NCBI GenBank assembly: GCA_963855995.1
Contig: OY979719.1
Coordinates: 18,757,312 to 18,821,311, forward strand
Length of the DNA: 64,000 nt
Reading direction: 5' to 3'
From: Muricea muricata
Lineage: Eukaryota; Cnidaria; Anthozoa; Malacalcyonacea; Plexauridae
The first letter of the stretch is position 1. The number at the start of each line of letters is the position of its first letter. Below the pieces are notes generated by a model. That model was given only the letters and a program-made list of their open reading frames with translations, was not told the DNA's origin and did not search any database. Both the position numbers and the translations under genes were made by a program. This document shows, piece by piece, positions 29,122-49,786 of the stretch.

Positions 29122-39620
<10,499 letters not shown>

Positions 39621-41409
39621 TTAGAGGAACAATAACACATATTCAATCGTGACAAATTATGGCTTTTTATTCGCAAATTGTAATGTGTCAAGGTACCAAA
39701 TGAATCAGTGAAATTCGATCGAAAGTGCAGGCTTTTAGGTTGCTGCATGATGGTTTTGTGAAATTTCAGTTGTTAGAGTAGGTAGACATTATACCCGGAC
39801 AAAACGAGAGAAAAGTGATTTGAGAAATTTAGTATTTTTGACCATTTTATTATTAAAGAATTCTTATATTGTGTCGTGAACGAAATTTAGCTAAACGTTG
39901 TTTTAATGTGGTACTAACAGTAAAATAAATTGCGGCGTTTTGTCCGTGGCGTAAAAATATTCCATCTGTAGAAATTTTATCTTTACATGAGAAGATGACG
40001 ATGGCGTCAGCACTTAGAGAATAAGTATCTTAAAAAACAAATGCCATTTTGAAAACCCACCGCTCGTCCATATCCTTCTGGCCATCGCCTCACTTACATC
40101 CACAACTTTAACAGTAAACATGTCGGCTCTTTCTTTTTTCAAGTTTAGTGACAATGATATTCACCAACAAACGTGTTAAAGATTAGCCAGGGTGATAGCC
40201 AGAAGTTAAAAAAAATCGCGTTTAACAGATATTGGGAGATTTAGTCCGAATGTGTTAGTTCCACATGCACTCAGTCTTCCTAGGTTTGGGATTTGGAGTG
40301 ACACCCCTATCCAATTCGCTTACATGGTTGTGTCTTTGAAATGCTATCTCCACAATTTTAGAGCAATATTGAACGAATATAACAGCATACCATGCAACAA
40401 TGTCAAAATGTTCAGGTCAAGGCATTACTACCAATTAGGCATTATGCAAGAGTAATAATGTATCGCAAGTTGCTAGAAAAATTGCACCGTGTGACAGGGC
40501 CTTAATTTTAGTCTTGATTCGCTCCTTTGAAAGAAAGAAACATTACTGAGTATTTGTCTTTAATCAGATGTGAAAACAGATTTAAATAATTGCTTAAGAC
40601 AAAAACTTCTTCATATTTTTTGGTCTTAAAGTTACCGCATTTGCCATTAGTGCCATTTGCATTGCTTCGTGCTTCAAAAATGACTTAAATGACGTCAGCT
40701 CCTCAACCTGAGAAGCCAAAAAAACATGAAGACAAAGTTTTTCTCTTAAACAATATATCGTATTCCGTGTTAAAATGTACTAAATTTTACAAATATGTTA
40801 AATCCCAAATCACTGCATGTGCACTTTAGGGTGAGGTTTAGAAATGTTATAAATTTCTGGCTGTTGATTCGTTCTCATTTTAAGAGTCTTGAAAAACAGC
40901 CGCCATCTTCAAAAGACTTACTTTCGTCCATCGCCTTTAGCTAGTAGCTATGGCCATGTGAGGTTGGTCAACTGGCGCTCTGAATCCCCTCTCATAGGTT
41001 GATAAAGACAATAAAGCTATGGACATTATACTGTAGAAATTGTACACCGTCCAACCCCCCCCCCCCCTTCTAAAATTGAAACTAGTGTTGTTGAAGGGGA
41101 AATAAAGTAGCGTGACAATTTGGCAATGACATTTTGGTTCAGATGTTTTGGCCTGGTTTATATATATTATCGCTAATCAGCAAGTTTTGGGCTGTCTAGT
41201 CATCGAAGGATGAGACGACATGTAGTTATCCAGTGCTATAATAGAGAACAGTGTAGGCTCGAAGTGCCGAGTGCACGGCGACCAAAGGCGAAGACAAACC
41301 GAGAATAAAGTCACCACGTGGAAATTTGATTATTTGATTTGAAATTTAACTGAGAAACGTGAAAATTTGCATCGAAAAAACAAATTAAAAATTTAAATAG
41401 AATCTCATT
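39621..41409. other. Alpha-actinin 3' flank and NHP2 upstream region
   Basis: No gene recognised. A candidate poly-A signal AATAAA lies at about 39926 after the alpha-actinin stop. The open frame at 40252-40455 has no family resemblance. A C13 run is at about 41055-41068. The NHP2 promoter should lie within the last few hundred bases. Confidence 0.5.
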
Positions 41410-44233
41410 ATGAGTAGCAAAGCAGAGCACACTAGACCAAAAATTAAAACAGAAGAACTGGAAGACATCAAACCAAACATTAAAACAGAATACATGGACA
41501 CCACAGCAGAAGATATGAATGAATCAAAAGATCAGATATATTCTGAGCTTTCAAAAAATGTAAATGCAATTGCCAAACCTTTGGCGTCCAGAAAATTGTG
41601 CAAAGGATTATACAGAATCACGGGCAAAGGTATTTGTTTTTAAGTAAAAGTCATTCAAATCAACATGTTATCGATTCATTGATTGATTTATAGACTTTAT
41701 TGATTGATTTTGATCGATATTTTATTTCGTTTGCTTTGTTTACATTTTGAACTTCAGGATTTGTTAACTCTGTATAAATATATATACTAGCCCCTGTTAA
41801 GGTTCTGGACAAGGCATAATAAGATTATCAACTAACGAAGCCATCATAATCAATTTCCTTAAGTTAAATCCTAAAATCCGCTCAATCCGAATGTTGTATC
41901 ACAATAAGATTATTGTATCCAATAAATTATTGGGATTATCACGGTTAGGTTTGGGGTTTGGATCAGGCTCATTTTATATGCGTGAAATGACAATTTCAAT
42001 AAGTATTGGATTTATCAAATGTTGTACTCAATAATTTTATTGGGGTACAACGTTCAGATAGGTTGTTAAAATCTAATCTAAATAATGCATAATACTGTTT
42101 TTCGGCTTCAAATAACCTGTAATCTTTTAAAAAATACCCAAATTCTGTAACCCATCTTTCTAAAACCCTAACAGGGCCTCGTATTTAGTTCTTTTAATAA
42201 GCAGGGGTGGATCTAGGGACCATCTTGGTTGATATCGGGTTTTATATCTTGTCTTATGTCAAGCACGGTTGGAAATTTGTATTCCCCTGGCACAGTTTGT
42301 TCGGTGAACAAAAATATTAAAGCAGCAGCAATGATATAATAGTCCAATATCTTTGTCATGCGGCACAACTAATTGATATTCAATCATTCCAGCCATCAAA
42401 TTTCGTCCAGTTTCTGAGCCGACAAGCCTGTTTAAGTCAGTGAGCAGCTGGCATATGTAAGATCCGCTAGTCAAAAAGTCCAAATTCAGTGTTTTGATTA
42501 GCCAAAATGGTTATCCCCATGGTTGCTAGTGAATTTGCCAATTTTAACCAATCTGTGGGTGGCCTGACTGATACAAAAGTCAGGGGCTCCCAAAATCATT
42601 AAAAATTCACACTGTGAAATTATTATGAGCACATGCTTGTTAAAATTTCTAATTTGAAGTAATATGGAATATATATGAGCTGCTACTCGTTTGCATGTTG
42701 TGTTTACGAAATGGTTCATTCGAGATTTTTGATGAAAAATTTACCTGTCTTATAAGATTGCATTGGTAATGAATATGTTCCTATGTGCTTCAATACTTGT
42801 ATAGGATGTCTGGGGAGGGGTGGTGTTGTTAATTTCCACTGTGGGTTTGTGTGTGTGTGTGTGTGTGTGGGGAGGGGTATTGTTTCTGGAACAACCCATC
42901 CAAATTCATTCAATCAATTTAATACAGCAATTGCTCAAATAAGGTTGCCTTTCCAAAATTATAAACTGTGAACTATGAGTGCACAAGGGATGATAGATTA
43001 ATGTTTTTAAGGCTCTGCAATAATCAGGGAATTGCCTTTTTAGCAAGTAAATTTGTTGCTCCTATGCTCTTTCAAGGAAATAATAATGAGTCTAGAAGTG
43101 AAAACAATTATCAATTTGTCATCCCTTGAAATTAGTTTACAGTTCATGCTTTTAGAAGGACAACTATTTTTTGAATTAGCTGCATTCTTGTTAGTTAGCA
43201 AGCAGGTATCATAAATTATAAAATTAAACATATTTTCTTTGCTTGACTGTAGCTGCTAAGCATAAAACACTTAGACGAGGTGTGAAGGAGGTTACAAAGG
43301 CGATACGAAAGGGAGAAAAAGGGTGAGCAATTGCTTTGTAAAAGTGATTAATGAAATTTAAAAAGTGCTTATGTAAAAGTGCATAAACAAAAAGAACATG
43401 TAAATGAGATTGTTCACAAGATTTGTGAACACAAATTGTGTTCACATTGCTTGTTCCAAGTTGTACAAACATGTGGTTACAAGCTGCTTAAAACTTGCAA
43501 CAAGTTTGATGGAATGTCAAATTATTTCTGTATTTGCAACTTGTTCTTGATGGTGTTGATAAAATCTTCCTTTTTAGAATAGTTGTTTTGGCTGGCGATG
43601 TCACTCCAATTGATGTTTACTCTCATTTGCCAGTCTTTTGCGAAGAAAACGATATACCATACTGTTATGTGCCAAGAAGACAGGTAAATCTCTTATTGAT
43701 ATCAGAGGAAAAAACTCCAAATTTTACTATACATTGGGCACGTTGTACACCCTGCTTCCCCGGCAGTGGATTCTCGCAGTTCATAATCAAGTAAAATTTT
43801 AGATGAAAGATGGCAAAGTTCGAGTTTTGTTTGGAGGGTATTTTTACTTGGAATTTGAGTACAATGAGAGCTTGTTTTTATCAAGCACTTCCAATGTGTT
43901 GAAAGTTTGCTAAGTTGGATCATTAGTTGAAAAGAATCGGCATGACATGGGAAGAGGAATGTGGAAAGAATGACTTAAAGTTTTCAGAGAATGCTTAATG
44001 GTCTCTGTGTGCAATGAGGTTGCATGTTTAGTTACCAAATTATAAATTTCCATGAGAATTACTGAGCTCTGGAAGCATCATTGGGGATTCTTTATTTTTT
44101 TCTGCAGGATCTTGGTGAAGCTACCCAGACAAAAAGACCCACATGTGCTGTTATGATTAAATGCTGTGATGATTTCAAAAGCAAATATGATCAATACCAT
44201 GACCAAGTCAGATCCATCGCAGTGCCGTTCTAA
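41410..44233 (+). CDS. NHP2: H/ACA snoRNP core protein NHP2, 4 exons
   Basis: L7Ae/NHP2-family RNA-binding protein of H/ACA ribonucleoproteins, needed for rRNA pseudouridylation and, in animals, part of the telomerase RNP; nucleolar and Cajal body. Exons: 41410-41629, 43253-43322, 43578-43683, 44108-44233, giving 173 aa. The core is typical: [86 protein letters not shown]. The N-terminus is longer than in the human protein (about 153 aa) and contains two IKTE motifs that fit the SUMO consensus. The start codon is the first ATG of the exon and is followed by [18 protein letters not shown]. No break seen. It stands alone, with its own intergenic flanks. Confidence 0.95.
41881..42060. mobile_element. 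MITE family C, copy 3 (NHP2 intron 1)
   Basis: Inverted relative to copies at 12862-13039 and 37679-37856: the telomere-like tract reads GGTTAGGTTTGGGGTTTGG here. Termini CAATCCGAATGTTGTA and TACAACGTTCAGATAGG are diverged. Confidence 0.7.
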
Positions 44234-44392
44234 GAATCTTAAGTATTCTCACAAACAAACTGTGTTGTACATATTTATATTTTAGGGTTATTGAGTTATT
44301 TTATTGTCATTTTCTTATTGTTATTGTTCTTGGTAAAACAAAAAAAAGAAAAAGAATATGGTATTTCTTTAGTTGCATTGGAGTAATTGGAG

Positions 44393-44544
44393 AGGTTCAG
44401 ATTTGACTTCCTCTACCATTACCACTGCCTTTTCTCCCGATATCTAAACAATTTGATTGGTTAATCTGGTGGGTTCGGCGCATCTGATTGGCTGGAAGAT
44501 AGATTAAGGTAGCGATAGAGGTAATGGAAGCCAAATCTGAACCT
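44393..44544. mobile_element. Small inverted-repeat element downstream of NHP2
   Basis: Inverted ends AGGTTCAGATTTGACTTCC and GGAAGCCAAATCTGAACCT, about 150 bp apart. It sits between the two copies of the duplicated NHP2 3' region (44228-44390 and 44580-44725). Confidence 0.6.
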
Positions 44545-44579
44545 TTCTAATAGGTACCTTGATGAAGCCAAATCTATGC

Positions 44580-44725
44580 CGTTGCTTTCTGAGAGTGATA
44601 AATATTCTCACAACCAAACTGCACTGTACATATTCATTTTATATTGTCACTGAGCTATTTTACCATCATTTTTTATTGTTATTGATAAAAGAAAATAAAA
44701 ATATATTTCTGTAATTGCGTTGGAG
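44580..44725 (+). repeat. Second copy of the NHP2 3' end
   Basis: Matches 44215-44385: the last NHP2 codons and stop, then AGTATTCTCACAAACAAACT, GTACATATTTATATTT, TTATTGTTATTG and TTGCATTGGAG, all in order with moderate divergence. The second copy carries an AATAAA at about 44694. It looks like a local duplication of the 3' UTR with a MITE between the copies. Confidence 0.6.
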
Positions 44726-44991
44726 TGAACATTGGACCAAAACAAAGGAAGTGTTGTTACATCAAGCCATCATGACCTATAATGAAGTGATATTCTTAGA
44801 CTTCTTGCTGACACTTGTGTTTTGTTTATTTCATCTTAGCACATCAAGGAAGCAGTCAGGAAGTTTAAAAGGTGTAGAGTGTGCAGCTAGAAGAGTGGGT
44901 GGTGTGATCAGGGTGTGTGGAAAGGTGAGGGAGTGCTGAGGGCAAAATTGAATAGTGCTTTCTCGTGATGACATCAAATGAGGAAGACATA

Positions 44992-45300
44992 AATAGAGAA
45001 TAATACATGGGTGCGCGGAAATACCAGATTTATCTCGAGTGTTGAATATGATATCATGTTCAACACGAGAAATAAATGTGGTATTTCCAAGCACCCATGT
45101 ATTTTCTGTTTATTATATAAACTACAGGTTTTCCACCAATTAAAAAAGTCCAGAAGCTATGATTGGTGATTGTTTGAAAAGCGATAATTTTCACATGTGA
45201 AATTATTATAAATAATCTCACTTGCGAGATTATCAGTTTTATCAGTGCCCAAAATCCTTATAAAGCACTGCACTTTATATAATAATGTTATTTAAAAATG
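44992..45300. mobile_element. Palindromic MITE family D, copy 1
   Basis: The core palindrome at 44998-45110 has arms ATACATGGGTGCGCGGAAAT and ATTTCCAAGCACCCATGTAT around GAATATGATATCATGTTC. Following sequence (about 45120-45300) also resembles the region after the sister copy at 59087-59205, so the repeat unit is longer than the palindrome. Confidence 0.6.
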
Positions 45301-45611
45301 CATTGCCTCAACATTTTCCTTATTTGATGAGAATCCACATGCGAAAGGTCTATTTAGGTCTAAATCTGTAGATAGCGTTGTTGTGTTTATCTTTTCATAT
45401 TTTAGAGAGATAGCTGGTCCAACCAATCAAATCATCTAGCGAACCATACCAACTCTGTCAATGATATTTCATTCATTTTTCGTAACTGCATGACATGAAA
45501 GTGTAGCCAGTTGGCTCTGAAGGGGTAGTGGCAAACGCTTGGTGTTTAATTTTATTGCTCTGGGAGGAGTGCATTTGAGGTGTCAAAATTTCAACACGTT
45601 TTATTTCACAC

Positions 45612-46290
45612 CGCCTGCGGACAACGGACATGCAAAAAAGACATTTCCCCTCATGTCCGCATTTTCCACTTTTGTGGAAAACGCGGACACCTTAGGAAAT
45701 GCACAGAAAATGCGTAAAAACGTTCAAAAAAGGAATTCTCTCTCATGTCCACATTTTCCACTTTAGTGGAAAACGCAAACACTTTAGAAAAGTCTCGGAA
45801 AATGCGAAAAAACGCTCAAAGAAGACATTTCCCGTCATGTCCGCATGAAGTTTCCACTTTAGTGGAAAACGCAGACACATTAAAGATTAGAATGCTCGGA
45901 AAATACGCGAAAATGCCATTCAACTAGTTAATAAGAATGTATTCATTACATTATGTTGCTTTTTGATTGTGCTTTTTATGACCTTTTTTCGAAGTAAAAT
46001 ATTGTGCGACACTGTGACTATACTTGACCAAGCGGTCGTTTTACTTTAATTACTTATATTTACGCAGTTAAATTACTTATATTTTGCGTTTTTGCGCATT
46101 TCTGGCGATCATTCTTTAATGCGTCAACGTTTTCCACTAAGGTGGAAAATGCGGACATGACGGGAAATGTCTTATTTGAACGTTTTTCACATTTCCGAGC
46201 ATTTCTAAGAGAGAGAATTCCTTATTTGAACGTTTTTTACGCATTTTCTGAGCATTTTCTAAGTTGCCCGCGTTTTCCGTGTAAACACGT
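45612..46290. repeat. Hairpin array: tandem units plus inverted copies
   Basis: The self-complementary motif TTTTCCACTTTAGTGGAAAA occurs at about 45664, 45753 and 45848 in direct tandem units of about 90-97 bp, and again, modified, at about 46130. The stretch 46085-46290 is an inverted copy of the tandem units (for example GGAAATGTCTTATTTGAACG). The whole therefore forms a foldback structure with hairpins inside hairpins. The ORFs crossing it are by-products. Confidence 0.65.
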
Positions 46291-46570
46291 AAAAACATGT
46301 AAGAAAAACCAAGAATCAAAACGCGTGCAAAAACACGTTAAAATATCTAAAAACATGTTCGTAAGGTTCTTTAAAATATGCGCTATTTTGCACTTTCGAC
46401 GCGCAAAATAAATACGAAAAATAGCGCCAAATGAATTTATTTCTAGAAAATTCCACTATTTGAAGCCCCTACTTTTCATTGAATTAAAAAAATTGGGGAT
46501 AGGCACTTTAAATAATACAGATAACCGAGTATTCAATACTGTAGCCAGAGACGTGCCAGGCGGAAAACGT

Positions 46571-48933
46571 ATTCTTATTATAAAGATCAATGCCCAACAT
46601 AATGCTTTGAGTAAAGCCATAAAAAACAAGATTTAAAATAGAAATTATTTATTGTGACGTTTCGTCTTAACTTAAGAAATCTTCAGACAAGTGGATAATA
46701 TTACATACAAAATTTAAATATATATCTATGTTAATAGTGTTGTTATATTTACAAGGTGTAAAATTACAAGAGTTAATTAAGGATATAGACGTGTGAAGGT
46801 GGATAGGACATTACAAACACACACAACATAAACGACAAATTAGAAGAGGTTAAGGTGGCTCGATAGTCTAACTCATAGCACATAATACTTCTTTCGCTAT
46901 AGAATCTTTCACAGTGCGCGTGTAAAGCTTAGTTTAGTTCATTGCATAGCTCTGCTGGTTGTCTTCATAATTGGAAAAGTTTTATACTCCTACCTTTCGT
47001 ATGTCCAGAGACATTGTTGTCATAGGTAAGGTGCGGAGTTTATGCAAATGAACTTATAATTAGAAACGAGTTCCAACAAGAAACGTGATTTCTATGTTCA
47101 GGCAAACTTTTAAGAAATTCTTTTTTAAATACAGCAAACAGTGCTATAGAGCTGTGCAATGAACTAAAATGAAGCTCAAGCATTCACAACAAAACATTTA
47201 ATCGTAGAGACATAAAATTTCTAATGAATTCTGACTATCGAGCCACCTTAAGAGGAATAGAGCTGCCTTGAACGTTTAGATTAGGTTTGTATTTATTAAT
47301 GAGAAGACTCTCGTGTATCATTAATTCGTATGAGTCTGAGGAGCAAGAAAGAATTTGAAAGTCGTCAAAGTTAGCAGGGTGCCCAGAGGCGTTTATATGG
47401 GACAGAATACTAGACATAGCTGGGTTGGTTGAATGTTTTCCCGTGATTGGAGAGATACCCAGATGTTCAGATATCCTAGTGTGTAGATGGCGCGTGGTTT
47501 GACCCACATACGACGCGGAGCAGCATCGACACTTGAATAAGTATACCACACTGGATCTCAAGTATTTGGGAACTTTATCCTTGAAGGGAAAAAAGGAAGA
47601 GATTCGTCTGGAAGAACGAAAAACGAATCTAATGTCAAGGTGAGGAAAAGCAGTGTTGCAGAGTCGCTTGATTTGAGTGCGTATCTGTAGAGAATGTATC
47701 CCTGTGAATGGGAGGCAAAAATAGATTATTTTCTTACAGGCGGTCAGAACAGGTGGTCTAGGGTCAAAGGTGTGGTCGAGGAAGCGGCGAACAATGCGGT
47801 CGAACATGTGAGAGGGAAAACCATTCGAGTTAAATAACTTTCTGACAACTTCAAGCTGTGTATGAAAATTTTCATAGCTAGAACAAAGGTTGAAAATGCG
47901 ATGAATCAAACAAGAAACTAAGTTCTGTTTGTAGGCAAGGGGAATAAAACTGTTAAAGTTGGTGAATAAACCAGTAAACGTAGGTTTGCGGTAAACAGAT
48001 GTAGCGAACTTTCTGTCGGAACGAAATATGTCAATATCGAGAAATGGTAGTTTCCCATCGCGTTCGATCTCAGTGGTAAAGGTTATATTGGCGTGTTGTT
48101 GGTTAAGGTAGTCGAGAAAAAGTGGTACGTGGTCTGAGGAGCGGAAAAGAAGGAAGCAATCATCAACATAGCGTCTGTAGAGTAGAGGTTTGAAGGAAGA
48201 AGGGCAGTTGTTTAACCATTTTTGTTCATGGAAGGACATGAAAATATTGGCGAAAAGAGGACCTAAGAGACTGCCCATTCCCACACCGTCAACTTGTTGG
48301 TATAGGCGGCCATTAAAAATGAAGTGACAATTTTTGACGGACAGGGACAAAAGTTTTTCGAACTCAGAGCGATTAAGACCGTGGAAGAATTGGTGATCAG
48401 AGAATAAAGCATTAGAAATTATTCCAATAGTTTCATTCACAGGGATATTGGTGAACAGGGAAACAACGTCAAAGCTAGCCATGAAAACGTTTCTGGAGTC
48501 AATGTCACTGTTTAGGAGTTCCTGGACAAAAGAAAAGGAATCAGTCATGATAAAAGGGTTTGTCGTGAGAGGAGTTAGAAGCGGTATGAAGAATTTGGCG
48601 AGTTTATAGGAGTAGTGATTTACAGAGGATAGAATTGGTCAAAGAGGCATGTTTGGTTTATGGATTTTAGGAAGGCCGTACAATATGCCTATGCGAGAAC
48701 CTGTGGGATACAGTTCATTGTAGTTTTTCTCACTTAATGCGTTTTCAGCCTTTAGTTTCTTTAACAGCGACTTCACTTGATTTTCACGTTGTAAAGTTAC
48801 TTTAACAGGATCTTCGTTAAGGAGTTGAAATTTAGACGTGTCTGCTAATATTGTGTCAATTTTCTGATTATAATCATCTTTGTCGAGTATAACCACACCA
48901 TTGCCTTTGTCCGGTTTCATGATGACGATAGTG
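46571..48933 (-). pseudogene. Penelope-like element, main (minus) arm
   Basis: Encodes a Penelope-type reverse transcriptase with a C-terminal GIY-YIG endonuclease on the minus strand, one frame from about 48933 to 47235. N-terminal block KPDKGNGVVILDKDDY; RT blocks FDVVSLFTNIPVNET, QVDGVGMGSLLGPLFANIF and the catalytic RRYVDDCFLLF; GIY-YIG block SSVVYLFKCRCCSASYVGQT followed by RTRISEH-like residues. A single in-frame TGA at 48639-48641 interrupts the RT just after GLPKIHKPNMPL. The 5' end is cut off at 48933, where the second, inverted copy starts. A 394-bp MITE (46854-47247) interrupts the end of the frame and replaces the last residues. The copy is therefore inactive. Confidence 0.9.
46854..47247. 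mobile_element. TTAA-flanked MITE inside the Penelope arm
   Basis: A 394-bp insertion with 15-bp perfect terminal inverted repeats GGTGGCTCGATAGTC, flanked on both sides by TTAA (46850-46853 and 47248-47251). The plus-strand Penelope arm shows the uninterrupted site with a single TTAA at about 49497-49500. Subterminal inverted repeats containing AGTTCATTGCA lie about 80-90 bp inside each end. TTAA duplication is typical of piggyBac-type transposition, though the TIR is not one I recognise. Confidence 0.9.
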
Positions 48934-49776
48934 TCTCACATGTTCGATCGCATTGTTCGCCGCTTCCTCGACCACACCTTTGACCCTAGACCACCTGTTC
49001 TGACCGCCTGTAAGAAAATAATCTATTTTTGCCTCCCATTCACAGAGATACATTCTCTACAGATACGCACTCAAATCAACCGACTCTGCAACGCTGCTTT
49101 TCCTCACCTTGACATTAGATTCGTTTTTCGTTCTTCCAGACGAATCTCTTCCTTTTTTCCCTTCAAGGATAAAGTTTCCAAATACTTGAGATCCAGTGTG
49201 GTATACTTATTCAAGTGTCGATGCTGCTCCGCGTCGTATGTGGGTCAAACCACGCGCCATCTACACACTAGGATATCTGAACATCTGGGTATCTCTCCAA
49301 TCACGGGAAAACATTCAACCAACCCAGCTATGTCTAGTATTCTGTCCCATATAAACGCCTCTGGGCACCCTGCTAACTTTGACGACTTTCAAATTCTACC
49401 TTCCTCCTCAGACTCATACGAATTAATGGTACACGAGAGTCTTCTCATTAATAAATACAAACCTAATCTAAACGTTCAAGGCAGCTCTATTCCTCTTAAC
49501 CTCTTCTAATTTGTCGTTTATGTTGTGTGTGTTTGTAATGTCCTATTCACCTTCACACGTCTATATCCTTAATTAACCCTTGTAATTTTACACCTTGTAA
49601 ATATAACAACACTATTAGCATAGATATATATTTAAATTTTGTATGTAACATTATCCACTTGTCTGAAGATGTCTTAAGTTAGACGGAACGTCACAATAAA
49701 TAATTTCTATTTTAAATCTTGTTTTTATGGCTTTACTCAAAGCATTATGTTGGGCATTGATCTTTATAATAAGAAT
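48934..49776 (+). pseudogene. Penelope-like element, inverted partial (plus) arm
   Basis: 5'-truncated second copy in head-to-head orientation with the main arm. The coding part (48940 to the TAA at 49507-49509) starts in the segment HMFDRIVRRFLDHTFDPRPP and includes the complete GIY-YIG domain, but no RT catalytic motif. About 190 aligned residues differ from the main arm at only a handful of positions. The 3' UTR ends GATCTTTATAATAAGAAT, the exact inverse of 46571-46588. Confidence 0.88.
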
Positions 49777-49786
49777 AACCGAGTAT

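Noticed and set aside
48880..49509. A single 209-aa plus-strand protein starting upstream of the Penelope junction
   Set aside because: The first residues come from reading the other arm backwards across the junction. Only the part from about 48940 is Penelope sequence.
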